From CAVVAE01 sp963746185 (lineage in GTDB: Bacteria > Actinomycetota > Actinomycetes > Propionibacteriales > Nocardioidaceae): a DNA stretch of 64,000 nucleotides. Within the stretch, counting starts at the first letter, position 1. The number at the start of each line of letters is the position of its first letter. The notes below the pieces were generated by a model. That model worked only from the letters and a program-made list of their open reading frames with translations. It had not been told where the DNA came from and searched no databases. Position numbers and translations under genes: made by a program. Where the stretch lies: positions 558,001 to 622,000 of the forward strand of contig CAVVAE010000004.1 of assembly GCA_963746185.1 (NCBI GenBank). Reading direction: 5' to 3'. Of the stretch, positions 56,286-64,000 are shown in pieces.

Positions 56286-57179
56286 GTGGGTGAGAGCAAG
56301 ATGTTAAGCCGCCCGGCTTTCCCCTCAGTGCTCCCGGCCGTTCGCGCTGTCTCGGCTGCTGCCGTCGAGATCGGCTGGGTTACCGCCCACTGCGCCACCT
56401 ACCCGCTCGGCCTGTTTCGCGACCGTGGCGACGATCTCGACCCCACCCGCTTCACCCTGACCGACTTGCCGCCTGCTCAGCGGGTGCTGATCGGTGCCAG
56501 CGTCGAGGCCGCGACGACGCCGATCGTGCTGGTGCATGGAGTCGTCGACAACCGCACGATCTTCACGATGCTCCGCCGCGGTCTGCGACGCCGAGGATTC
56601 GGCTGCATCCGGAGCTTCTCCTACGGCCCTCAGACGAACGACCTCCGCTCGACTGCTGAGCGCTTCGGAGAGTTCATCGAGACCCTCGGCGACGAAACCG
56701 GCTCCGATCGAGTGCACGTCATCGGCCACAGCCTGGGCGGCCTCATCGCGCGCTACTACGTCCAACGACTCGGAGGCGACCACAGGGTCGACACCTTGGT
56801 TACCCTCGGCAGCCCACACGACGGCACCCATGCCGCGCGACTGCTGCCCAACCGACTAGCCCGCCAGCTGAGGCCAGGCAGTGAGGTGCTGGCCGAGCTC
56901 GCAGCGCCCGCCCCGGGTTGCTCCACCCGCTTCCTGGCCTTCTACAGCGACGTCGACCAGCTGATCGTGCCGGCCCGAAACGCCCGGCTGGCCCACGAAG
57001 ACCTCGACGTCGTCAACGTGCTGGTGCGCGGGGTCGGCCACCTCTCCTTGCCCATCAATGGGCGGATTGTCCACGAGACGTGTACGACGCTTGCTCACCA
57101 CCGTCACTTCGACGAACTGCGCATCGCCACGAACGACCTTGGCGACGAGGCAGATGACGAACTGTCCGTGATGGGTTGA
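56286..57179 (+). CDS. Alpha/beta-fold lipase-like hydrolase
   Basis: 297 residues. VLVHGVVDNRTIF near residue 80 is the oxyanion region, VIGHSLGGLIARYYV near residue 144 the Ser nucleophile elbow, and GVGHLSLP near residue 247 the catalytic His. The pattern resembles triacylglycerol lipase/esterase EstA (class I.4-like). A weak hydrophobic N-terminus (FPSVLPAVRAVSAAAVEIGWVT) may be a membrane anchor. GTG 56286 or ATG 56301 could start it. A CRP-like site upstream suggests carbon-source control. Confidence 0.8.
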   Translation: MGESKMLSRPAFPSVLPAVRAVSAAAVEIGWVTAHCATYPLGLFRDRGDDLDPTRFTLTDLPPAQRVLIGASVEAATTPIVLVHGVVDNRTIFTMLRRGLRRRGFGCIRSFSYGPQTNDLRSTAERFGEFIETLGDETGSDRVHVIGHSLGGLIARYYVQRLGGDHRVDTLVTLGSPHDGTHAARLLPNRLARQLRPGSEVLAELAAPAPGCSTRFLAFYSDVDQLIVPARNARLAHEDLDVVNVLVRGVGHLSLPINGRIVHETCTTLAHHRHFDELRIATNDLGDEADDELSVMG

Positions 57180-57225
57180 AACAGGTGACTCAACCCACAT
57201 GGACAACGTCCGAACGGTTGATATT

Positions 57226-57242
57226 GCGCCGTATTGCGGCGC
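57226..57242. other. Short inverted repeat downstream of the lipase-like gene
   Basis: GCGCCG-TATTG-CGGCGC, perfect 6-bp arms, 47 bp after the lipase stop and ~120 bp before the M23 peptidase start. Could be a terminator stem or an operator; no T-run. Confidence 0.35.
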
Positions 57243-57363
57243 CTAACCTTTCGACGGGTCCACAGTTGGTCCTTACATGGGTTTCTCAAAGGCTCGGTTC
57301 TCCGTTAGTCTCGGACCTTCGTGCCCCCTCCTTCGCTGCGCACCCCGAAAGGATCCCCTGAGC

Positions 57364-58218
57364 GTGTCGTCGCACCGTGCTGAGAAGCACCGCGCCACCA
57401 AGGCAGCAGTCCAGGCACCTACGTCGGCTTCACCAGCCGGCCGGCGTCGGGCTGCACGCGCTCCCCAAAGGTCCTCCGCGCTCTCGCTTTCGTCGATGAT
57501 CGGTGGCGCAGCCCTGCTGGTCGCAGCTGTCGGAGCGGCAACGGCCGGGCAGGCCATTTCGGCCGGCGACAGCACCACCCCCACGGCCTCGCACAACCGC
57601 GGCAGCTACGTCGCCAACCTCTCCTCCGCGTCCCTCTCGGGTCGCGACGCCACCCAGGTCAGCCGCGCCAGCGACCGGCCCAGCGTGACGAAGGGCGGCG
57701 GCAACGCCTCGCTGCAGAGCCTGGCGGAGAAACAAGCCCAGGCGCGCACCGACCTCCTTCAGTCGGCGGCAAGCAGTGCCGAGAACTATGCGCAGGAGCT
57801 TGCGTCTGACCTGTGGGTGATGCCGACCACCGGCTTCAACATCTCGACGTGGTTCGGCGAGGCCGGCGGCTACTGGTCATCGGGCTACCACACGGGTATC
57901 GACTTCTCGACGGCGTACGGCACACCAGTCGTCGCAGTCGCGAACGCGACCGTCGTCCAGACCGGGTGGGACGGCCCCTACGGCAACCAGATCCGGATGC
58001 AGCTCGATAACGGCGACGAGGTTTGGTACAACCACCTCTCCGCGATCGAGGTCACCGAGGGTGAGTCGGTCCTGAAGGGCCAGCCCCTTGGCCGGGTCGG
58101 CGACACCGGCAACGCCTACGGCTACCACCTGCACTTCGAGTACCGGCTGGCTTCTGACCTTCACAACGGCGTTGACCCCGTGCCGTATTTCGCCGAGCAC
58201 GGCATCCCGCTCACCTAA
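57364..58218 (+). CDS. Secreted/membrane-anchored M23-family metallopeptidase
   Basis: 284 residues from GTG 57364 (AAAGGA ten bases upstream). Cytoplasmic basic stretch (~1–45), one hydrophobic segment (SMIGGAALLVAAVGAATAGQA ~45–66), an Ala/Ser-rich spacer, then the LytM/M23 domain with zinc ligands in YHTGIDFS (H…D) and the HxH in YHLHFEY. Cleaves peptidoglycan cross-links or activates amidases at the cell wall. No cyclic-di-AMP riboswitch could be found in the 185-bp leader. Confidence 0.87.
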   Translation: MSSHRAEKHRATKAAVQAPTSASPAGRRRAARAPQRSSALSLSSMIGGAALLVAAVGAATAGQAISAGDSTTPTASHNRGSYVANLSSASLSGRDATQVSRASDRPSVTKGGGNASLQSLAEKQAQARTDLLQSAASSAENYAQELASDLWVMPTTGFNISTWFGEAGGYWSSGYHTGIDFSTAYGTPVVAVANATVVQTGWDGPYGNQIRMQLDNGDEVWYNHLSAIEVTEGESVLKGQPLGRVGDTGNAYGYHLHFEYRLASDLHNGVDPVPYFAEHGIPLT

Positions 58219-58281
58219 CTGCGACTCCCAGCTGGCGCCTCGCGCCTAGATGTCGGCCCGAGCACATAGAATTTGTAAGAC

Positions 58282-60714
58282 ATGTCTGCGCTGATTCCGC
58301 TCCCTCCGCTGGCCGATCCTGAGGTCGATTCTGTCGACACAGCAGGGGCCAACGACTCTGACGACCGCCCTCGGCGACGGCGACCCACGCCCGAGGAGCT
58401 GCTCGAGGGGCTCAACCCCTCGCAGCGCGAGGCTGTCACCCACGAAGGCAGCGCGCTGCTCGTCGTCGCGGGTGCCGGCTCCGGCAAGACGCGGGTGCTG
58501 ACGCGACGGATCGCCTGGCTGCTCGCGCAGCGCGGCACCCACCCGGCTGCGATCCTGGCGATCACGTTCACCAACAAGGCCGCCGCCGAGATGCGGGAGC
58601 GTGTCGAGGAACTGGTCGGTGGCCGAGCCAAGATCATGTGGGTCTCGACCTTCCACTCCTCGTGCGTCCGCATCCTGCGCAAAGAGATCTCCCGACTCAA
58701 CTACGGCTCCAACTTCTCGATCTACGACGATGCCGACTCCCGGCGCCTGATGGCGTTGGTGTGCCGGGATCTCGACCTCGACCAGAAGCGCTACAACCCG
58801 CGCGCCGTTCTCAACTGGGTGAGCAACTGCAAGAACGAGCTGCTCGACCCCGAGGCTGCTGCCGCCAAGGCCAACAACCACCTCGAGCGCACGTTCGCCG
58901 AGTGCTACACCGCCTACCAGGCGCGCCTTCGTGACGCCAACGCGTTGGACTTCGACGACCTCATCATGACCACGGTGCACCTGTTCCAAGCCTTCCCTGA
59001 CGTCCGCGAGACCTACCGTCGCCGGTTCCGCCACGTGCTGGTCGACGAGTACCAAGACACCAACCACGCGCAGTACGTCTTGATCCGTGAGCTCTGCGGA
59101 GCCGGGGCCAGCCGTCGTACGGCGGATGGCGACCTGGTGGGCACCGAGCCAGGCGAGGTCAGCGAGCCGGCCGCCGACCCGGCCGCGCTGATGGTGGTCG
59201 GTGACGCCGACCAGTCGATCTACGCGTTTCGCGGGGCCAACATCCGCAACATCCTCCAGTTCGAGGAGGACTTCCCCAACGCCACGACCGTTCTGCTCGA
59301 GCAGAACTACCGCTCGACCCAGACCATCTTGTCGGCCGCGAACGCGGTGATCGCGCAGAACAAGGGACGCAAGGCCAAGAACCTCTGGTCCGACGCAGGT
59401 GACGGCGAGCCGATCACCGGATATGTCGCCGACAACGAGCACGACGAGGCGCAGTTCGTCGCCGAGGAGATCGACCGGCTGAGCGACGAAGGTCTCGTGC
59501 AGCCAAGTGGGGTCGCCGTCTTCTACCGCACGAACGCGCAGAGCCGCGTCTTCGAGGAAGTTTTCATCCGGGTCGGGCTGCCCTACAAGGTCGTCGGCGG
59601 CGTCCGGTTCTACGAACGCCGTGAGATCCGCGACGCCCTGGCTTACCTGCGGATGCTGGTCAACCCTGATGACACGGTCTCGCTGCGCCGCATCCTCAAC
59701 GTTCCCAAGCGCGGCATCGGCGACCGGGCCGAGGCCTGCGTCGACGACCTCGCGCAGCGCACGGCTACGTCCTACTGGGAGGCGCTTCGCAACGCTGCCG
59801 AAGCACCCGCCATCGCCACTCGTTCGTTGCGCAACGTCGAAGGGTTTGTCTCCCTGATCGAAGGCCTGCAACAACTCGTCGACGAAGGTGCCCGGCCAGA
59901 CGAGATCCTCGAGGCGGTGCTCACCCGGTCCGGCTACCTCGCCGAGCTGGAGTCATCCGATGACCCGCAAGACGAGACCCGCGTCGAAAACCTCGGTGAG
60001 CTGGTCGCGGTGGCACGAGAGTTCGCTGACGAGCGCGAGGACGCCACGCTCGGCGAGTTCCTCGAGCGGGTCGCCCTGGTGGCCGACTCCGACCAGATCC
60101 CTGATGAAGACGAGTCGGGCGGTGTCGTCACGCTGATGACCCTGCACACGGCCAAAGGGTTGGAGTTCCCGGTCGTCTTCCTGACCGGTCTCGAAGACGG
60201 CATCTTCCCGCACTCGCGCTCGTTGGGAGATCAACCCGAGCTCGAGGAGGAGCGCCGGCTGGCCTACGTCGGGCTCACGCGCGCCCAGCAGCGGCTCTAC
60301 GTCTCCCGGGCAGTGGTGCGGTCAGCATGGGGTGCTCCTCAGCACAACCCGGCCTCGCGGTTCCTCGAAGAGCTGCCGGAGACGCTGATCGACTGGAAGC
60401 GCACCGAGTCGGCCCAGACCACGTGGGGCAGCTCGTCGGCCTCGAGCCGGTACGTCGATGGCGGCGGCTACATTCCCGCGAGTGCGACCGCCACCGGACG
60501 ACGCGCGCCGAACCTGCCGGCAGCCAAGCCGACCAAGGGCACCCGGCCAGTCCCCAACCTCGCGCCCGGCGACCGGGTCGTCCACGACACGTTTGGCATG
60601 GGCACGGTCGTCACCGTCGAGGGAGTCGCCGACAAGTCGGTGGCCTCGGTCGACTTCGGCTCCCTCGGAGTCAAGCGGTTGCTGCTTCGCTACTCCCCCG
60701 TCGAAAAGATCTGA
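58282..60714 (+). CDS. pcrA: ATP-dependent DNA helicase UvrD/PcrA
   Basis: 810-residue superfamily 1A helicase. Walker A VVAGAGSGKT ends at residue 70, motif Ia ITFTNKAAAEMRERV, Walker B LVDEYQDTNHAQY near residue 254, motif III GDADQSIYAFRGA, and motifs V/VI VTLMTLHTAKGLEFPVVF and RRLAYVGLTRAQQRLY. A C-terminal Tudor-like RNA-polymerase-binding segment (GDRVVHDTFGMGTVVTVEG) is present. Works in repair and replication-fork rescue. Confidence 0.95.
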   Translation: MSALIPLPPLADPEVDSVDTAGANDSDDRPRRRRPTPEELLEGLNPSQREAVTHEGSALLVVAGAGSGKTRVLTRRIAWLLAQRGTHPAAILAITFTNKAAAEMRERVEELVGGRAKIMWVSTFHSSCVRILRKEISRLNYGSNFSIYDDADSRRLMALVCRDLDLDQKRYNPRAVLNWVSNCKNELLDPEAAAAKANNHLERTFAECYTAYQARLRDANALDFDDLIMTTVHLFQAFPDVRETYRRRFRHVLVDEYQDTNHAQYVLIRELCGAGASRRTADGDLVGTEPGEVSEPAADPAALMVVGDADQSIYAFRGANIRNILQFEEDFPNATTVLLEQNYRSTQTILSAANAVIAQNKGRKAKNLWSDAGDGEPITGYVADNEHDEAQFVAEEIDRLSDEGLVQPSGVAVFYRTNAQSRVFEEVFIRVGLPYKVVGGVRFYERREIRDALAYLRMLVNPDDTVSLRRILNVPKRGIGDRAEACVDDLAQRTATSYWEALRNAAEAPAIATRSLRNVEGFVSLIEGLQQLVDEGARPDEILEAVLTRSGYLAELESSDDPQDETRVENLGELVAVAREFADEREDATLGEFLERVALVADSDQIPDEDESGGVVTLMTLHTAKGLEFPVVFLTGLEDGIFPHSRSLGDQPELEEERRLAYVGLTRAQQRLYVSRAVVRSAWGAPQHNPASRFLEELPETLIDWKRTESAQTTWGSSSASSRYVDGGGYIPASATATGRRAPNLPAAKPTKGTRPVPNLAPGDRVVHDTFGMGTVVTVEGVADKSVASVDFGSLGVKRLLLRYSPVEKI

Positions 60715-60722
60715 CTATTCGT

Positions 60723-61064
60723 CTACCAGAACACCGCTATGCCGGCGTTCACGAGCGTCAGCAGGATCATCACGTAGAACAGGCCACTGGGAACGTTCCC
60801 CTTACGACGGTTGACCCAGCAGAGCACGGCGATCACGAGGGCGACACCGAGCTTCACCCCCACCTTGGTGTTGTCGACCTCTTCGTCGAGGCCTTCGATC
60901 ACCCCCACCAGCAGCAGGCCTGTGACCACCTGGGTGAGCGCCCCGTAGAGCATGGCCGTGTTGACCACCTTGACCTCGTCACGGACCTGGACGACGGCGC
61001 CACCGAACAGAGCAGCGAACCCGCACAGGTGGATGAAGAGCAAGACATCACGGCCGAATTCCAC
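60723..61064 (-). CDS. Small integral membrane protein, hypothetical
   Basis: 113 residues with four predicted transmembrane helices (VLLFIHLCGFAALFGGAVV; AMLYGALTQVVTGLLLVGVI; VGVKLGVALVIAVLCWV; LFYVMILLTLVNAGIAVFW). Such small four-helix proteins are common next to pcrA in actinobacteria, but I cannot assign a function. Starts one base after the GNAT-like gene's stop, so co-transcribed with it. Confidence 0.75.
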   Translation of the reverse strand: MEFGRDVLLFIHLCGFAALFGGAVVQVRDEVKVVNTAMLYGALTQVVTGLLLVGVIEGLDEEVDNTKVGVKLGVALVIAVLCWVNRRKGNVPSGLFYVMILLTLVNAGIAVFW

Positions 61065-61367
61065 TTAGAGCCCCTTCTTCGGCGCGACCAAGTCGCGGTA
61101 CTCAGGATGCTTCTCCAGGAAATCTTTCACATACGGACACAGCGGTCGCAGCGCCATGCCGTCGTCACGGAGCTTGTCGAGAACGGTCGTGACGAGCTCC
61201 GCCGCCAAGCCCTGCCCGCTGTACTTGTCGTCGACCTCGGTGTGCAGCGCCGTGAAGGTGTCGCCCCGGATGAAGTAGTCCATGAACCCGGCCCGATGGC
61301 CGTCAACGTAGAGCTCGTACCGGCCCTCCTCGGGCACGTCCTTGACCTCGGCCATGGCTCCCATCAT
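61065..61367 (-). CDS. Small GNAT-like (YjdJ-type) N-acetyltransferase
   Basis: 100 residues matching the short GNAT domain of YjdJ/Gcn5-related proteins: GRYELYVDGHRAGFMDYFI, a central TALHTEVDDKYSGQGLAAELV with the acetyl-CoA loop, and LCPYVKDFLEKHPEY at the end. Start ambiguous between ATG 61367, 61364 and 61355. Follows the response regulator by 6 bp on the same strand. Confidence 0.82.
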   Translation of the reverse strand: MMGAMAEVKDVPEEGRYELYVDGHRAGFMDYFIRGDTFTALHTEVDDKYSGQGLAAELVTTVLDKLRDDGMALRPLCPYVKDFLEKHPEYRDLVAPKKGL

Positions 61368-61373
61368 GGCCCG

Positions 61374-62018
61374 TCAGAGCAGTCGACGTTCGGATGCCCA
61401 GCGTGTCAGTTCGTGTCGACTCGAGAGCTGGAGCTTGCGCAACACGCTCGACACGTGGGTCTCGACCGTCTTGATCGAGATGAACAACTTCGATGCGACC
61501 TCCTTGTAGGCGTAGCCACGGGCGATCAGCCGCATCACCTCACGTTCCCGCTCGGTCAGCCGGTCCAGGTCCTCGTCGACATCGGCCACATCGAACTGTC
61601 CGGCGAACGCGTCGAGGACGAACCCTGCGAGGCGAGGCGAGAAGACAGCGTCACCGTCGTTGACACGGCGCAGCGCGGCCACCAGCTCCTTGCCAGTGAT
61701 GTTCTTCGTGACGTATCCACGGGCGCCGCCTCGGATGACCGCGATGACGTCCTCGGCGGCGTCGGAAACACTGAGCGCCAAGAAGCGGACGTCGGGCAGC
61801 CGCAGTGCGACCCGGCGCAGCACTTCGGTGCCGCCACCACCGGGCAGATGGACGTCGAGCAGTACGACGTCGGGGACTTCACGGGTGATGGTCTCCACCG
61901 CCTCGTCGACGTCAGCGGCCTCACCGACCACGTCGACATCCGTCCCGAGCTCGGCCTTGACGCCCGTGCGGAACATCGCATGGTCGTCGACCAGGACGAC
62001 CCGCAGTCTCTTGATCAT
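61374..62018 (-). CDS. NarL/LuxR-type response regulator
   Basis: 214 residues: receiver domain (~4–120; VVLVDDHAMFRTG, phospho-acceptor Asp in VVLLDVHLPGGGG) and C-terminal LuxR helix-turn-helix (~150–210; LTEREREVMRLIARGYAYKEVASKLFIS). Its start overlaps the sensor-kinase stop by 4 bp, so they form a two-component pair. Target genes unknown; the adjacent divergent PspC gene is a candidate. Confidence 0.93.
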   Translation of the reverse strand: MIKRLRVVLVDDHAMFRTGVKAELGTDVDVVGEAADVDEAVETITREVPDVVLLDVHLPGGGGTEVLRRVALRLPDVRFLALSVSDAAEDVIAVIRGGARGYVTKNITGKELVAALRRVNDGDAVFSPRLAGFVLDAFAGQFDVADVDEDLDRLTEREREVMRLIARGYAYKEVASKLFISIKTVETHVSSVLRKLQLSSRHELTRWASERRLL

Positions 62019-63271
62019 GGGGAACTCTCCAAAGTGTTGGTGTGAGGCAAGGTCAACCGCACCTCGGTGCCGTTGTCCTGGTCGCTACGGACCTCGGCCC
62101 GACCGCCATGGCGCTCCAGTCGGTCGATGATCGAGCGACGTACGCCGAGCCGGTCATCCGGCACCTCAGCGAGCTCGAACCCGACGCCACGGTCCCGGAC
62201 GAAGAGCTCTGTCTCTTCGGCACCCACCTCAGCGTAGACGTCGATGCGCGACGCGCCCGAGTGCTTGGCCGCGTTGACCATCGCCTCACGCGTTGCTGCA
62301 ACGAGCGCCGACCCTCTGGTGTCCATCGGATGGTCGCCGACGACGACAAGCTCCACCGGCAGGTGGTGAGCGGCCTCGACTTCGTTGACGGATTCCTGCA
62401 GCGCAGTCTTCAAAGTGGCCCCGTTCGCGTCGGGTGACTCGAACAGCCACGTGCGAAGCTCCCGCTCCTGCGTTCGCGCAAGCTGGCTGACGACCTGGGC
62501 ATCGCCCGCCTGACGCTGGATCATGGCCAAGGTCTGGAGCACCGAGTCGTGGAGATGAGCAGCCACGTCGGCGCGTTCCTGGGTGCGGATGCGTTCGCCG
62601 CGTTCACGGCGCAGGTCTCGGTTCAGCCGCACCAACCAGGGACCGAGCACGAGTCCGACGCCGACGACGGCGAGGATGATGGCCCCGAGCGCGTCATCCA
62701 ACGTTCCTGCCACGCCGGCCTGGAACAGTGCGAGGAACACCGCGCCGGTCAGCAACGACACTCCGATCAGAATCCGTAACCAGGCCTTCCAACCACCGGA
62801 TGTCGACAACCAGGCAGCGCGATCGCCTTCGTCCGCCTGCCACCAGAGCAACGCCAGGCCGGTCGCTGCGACCAGCAGCGGCCAGAACAGCCGCGGACTC
62901 ACCCAGAGGCCGGCGTACTGCAGCAGCACGATCCCGCCGAGCGCCATCGCGCCGATCGACGCCACGACACCGACATCACGGCGCCGGATGCTCCGGCCGG
63001 CCCTGAACCCGCGACGGGTCGCGGAGGCGAGGCCCGGGGCATCGGGGCTGTCCAGACCCGGATGGCGCAACGGTACGAACGCCCATAAGCCGGCGTACAA
63101 GAGCACTCCGAAACCACTCCACAGCACCATCACGAGAAAGGCCACCCGCACCACCATGGGCTGGAGGCCCAGATGTCGGGCAACCCCCGAAGCGACACCG
63201 GCGAGAAACCGGTCGTCCGGGTCGCGGGTGACGCGCCGCGGTTCAAGAAGCGTCTGCGTCATGATGTCCAT
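62015..63271 (-). CDS. PspC-domain sensor histidine kinase
   Basis: 418 residues. PspC domain at the N-terminus (~15–70; DDRFLAGVASGVARHLGLQPMVVRVAFLV), further membrane segments to ~215, then HisKA_3-type dimerisation region with phospho-acceptor His in ADVAAHLHDSVLQTLA near residue 245 and HATPase motifs NAAKHSGAS and DRGVGFEL. Envelope-stress type sensor by analogy with PspC/LiaS-like proteins. Confidence 0.9.
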   Translation of the reverse strand: MDIMTQTLLEPRRVTRDPDDRFLAGVASGVARHLGLQPMVVRVAFLVMVLWSGFGVLLYAGLWAFVPLRHPGLDSPDAPGLASATRRGFRAGRSIRRRDVGVVASIGAMALGGIVLLQYAGLWVSPRLFWPLLVAATGLALLWWQADEGDRAAWLSTSGGWKAWLRILIGVSLLTGAVFLALFQAGVAGTLDDALGAIILAVVGVGLVLGPWLVRLNRDLRRERGERIRTQERADVAAHLHDSVLQTLAMIQRQAGDAQVVSQLARTQERELRTWLFESPDANGATLKTALQESVNEVEAAHHLPVELVVVGDHPMDTRGSALVAATREAMVNAAKHSGASRIDVYAEVGAEETELFVRDRGVGFELAEVPDDRLGVRRSIIDRLERHGGRAEVRSDQDNGTEVRLTLPHTNTLESSP

Positions 63272-63403
63272 GATCGTCGCACGGCACGCGCAACACCATC
63301 GGCCTCAGCCCTGAGCGACACCTGAGGAAGGGTCAGGGTTGCCGGTCCAAGATCGGGGGGTTCCCCGATACCCGCGAGACCAACGGGCAGCCAAGGTAGA
63401 GGT

Positions 63404-64000
63404 ATGACAGGAACGACACCACCACCCACCGCTGGACCGCGCGTCACCAAGGAGCAGGTTCGGGATCTGAGGCGGCTCCGCCGTGCCTCGAACCGGCCCA
63501 TCCTCGGCGGTGTATCCGAGGGCCTCAGCCGTCACCTCGACATCGACCCGGTGCTGATCAGGGTCATCTTCGGCGCGCTCACGATCTTCGGTGGTGCAGG
63601 CATCGTCCTGTACATCTTGGCGTGGCTGACCATCCCTGCCGACAACGCCGAACAATCCTGGGTCTCGCGGACGTTCCGTCAAGATCCGGAACGCGTGATG
63701 GTGCTCGGCCTGTCGCTGGCGGCGATCGTGGCCAGCCTCATGTTGATCGGCGCCATCGGCTTTGCCACCCCGAACCCGTGGGCCGTGATCACGGTGAGCC
63801 TGTTGGCTCTGGTGCTCTTTGCGTTGTTCAGCCGGCGCTCGGGCCCGGCGAGCCCTGCACCCGGAGGTGACGCGGCCCCTCCTATCCCGGCTGACCCCGC
63901 GACCACGGACGACGGCGTGACAGCTACCGACGTGCCCACCCCCGAGGCTGACCTCGAGACCACCGACCTCAGCAGTACGACGTCTGGCACTGACACGGCG
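63404..64000 (+). CDS. PspC-domain membrane protein, 3' end cut by window
   Basis: The frame from ATG 63404 (AAGGTAGAGG upstream) stays open to the window edge, 199 codons. A PspC domain (~25–75; NRPILGGVSEGLSRHLDIDPVLIRVIF, then LYILAWLTIPAD) is followed by two hydrophobic helices (~98–140) and a Pro/Thr/Asp-rich linker. Members of this kind often continue into a C-terminal envelope domain beyond what is visible. Divergent from the PspC kinase, sharing a 132-bp promoter region, so the two-component system may regulate it. Confidence 0.82.
   Translation, partial: MTGTTPPPTAGPRVTKEQVRDLRRLRRASNRPILGGVSEGLSRHLDIDPVLIRVIFGALTIFGGAGIVLYILAWLTIPADNAEQSWVSRTFRQDPERVMVLGLSLAAIVASLMLIGAIGFATPNPWAVITVSLLALVLFALFSRRSGPASPAPGGDAAPPIPADPATTDDGVTATDVPTPEADLETTDLSSTTSGTDTA

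Noticed and set aside
57180..57363. Cyclic-di-AMP (ydaO) riboswitch before the M23 peptidase
   Set aside because: Such elements often precede this gene type, but the conserved core could not be found in this leader.
58246..59874. 542-codon minus-strand frame inside pcrA
   Set aside because: Antisense shadow of a well-supported helicase gene.
60327..62045. 572-codon plus-strand frame across the end of pcrA and the genes downstream
   Set aside because: Low-complexity shadow peptide; the overlapped genes have clear motifs on the minus strand.

Overview
The window is a 64-kb piece of a high-GC, gene-dense chromosome. The gene order sucC–sucD … PerM-like (DUF6350)–purN–purH–folD–DUF3017, the split methylmalonyl-CoA mutase, the eukaryotic-type NADP-isocitrate dehydrogenase, the BTAD regulator, the PspC-type sensor kinase and the many GTG starts all point to an actinobacterium. 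Nocardioidaceae/Propionibacteriales (Nocardioides- or Aeromicrobium-like) is my best guess, but that is inference. Central metabolism looks aerobic (TCA enzymes, ETF, quinone-linked pyruvate oxidase). I see no rRNA, tRNA, CRISPR array, prophage or insertion sequence.

Layout. 1–18.4 kb is mostly housekeeping: an S51 peptidase-like fragment, a phosphotransferase, the mutase large subunit, a threonine-dehydratase-like enzyme, a trpS operon, a CBS-domain membrane protein, a tandem pair of double-GNAT proteins, a phosphoribosyltransferase, galK, icd (behind a duplicated 23-bp operator-like repeat), a BTAD regulator, two decayed gene fragments, aqpZ and mdh. 18.5–42.1 kb is the metabolic centrepiece described below. 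42.1–50.8 kb holds folD, purH, purN, a PerM-like membrane protein, a membrane-anchored sigma-like protein and sucCD. 50.9–64 kb holds several hydrolases, poxB, the small cobalamin-binding mutase subunit, a lipase behind a CRP-like site, an M23 peptidase, the UvrD/PcrA helicase and a PspC kinase/response-regulator set.

Centrepiece: quaternary-amine and one-carbon metabolism. On the minus strand betB–betA–proV–proW–proX would import choline/betaine and oxidise choline to glycine betaine. A convergent plus-strand operon encodes a dimethylglycine/sarcosine-dehydrogenase-like flavoprotein with a folate-binding GcvT half, plus etfB and etfA. A nearly identical 22-bp site holding the palindrome GTTGCG-N5-CGCAAC precedes both operons, so they look like one regulon, probably of the IclR gene at 31740–32531. 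Next come purU, a nuclease-like gene flanked by inverted 22-bp repeat arrays, and a complete corrinoid methyl-transfer module: an MttB-superfamily methyltransferase without pyrrolysine, a second IclR regulator, a corrinoid protein, a methyl-THF:corrinoid methyltransferase, a RACo-type ferredoxin/ASKHA reductive activator, and a DUF1638 protein. A methylenetetrahydrofolate reductase and folD follow.

Taken together the genes spell out a hypothetical route: choline → betaine aldehyde → glycine betaine → (corrinoid demethylation, replacing the absent Rieske GbcAB or BHMT) dimethylglycine → (flavoprotein/ETF) sarcosine/glycine. Methyl groups would pass through methyl-THF, methylene-THF and formyl-THF to formate (PurU) or purines (PurN, PurH). 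Corrinoid demethylation of betaine is best known from anaerobes; finding it wired into an apparently aerobic oxidative betaine pathway is the most interesting feature here. The substrate of the MttB homologue is inferred from context only.
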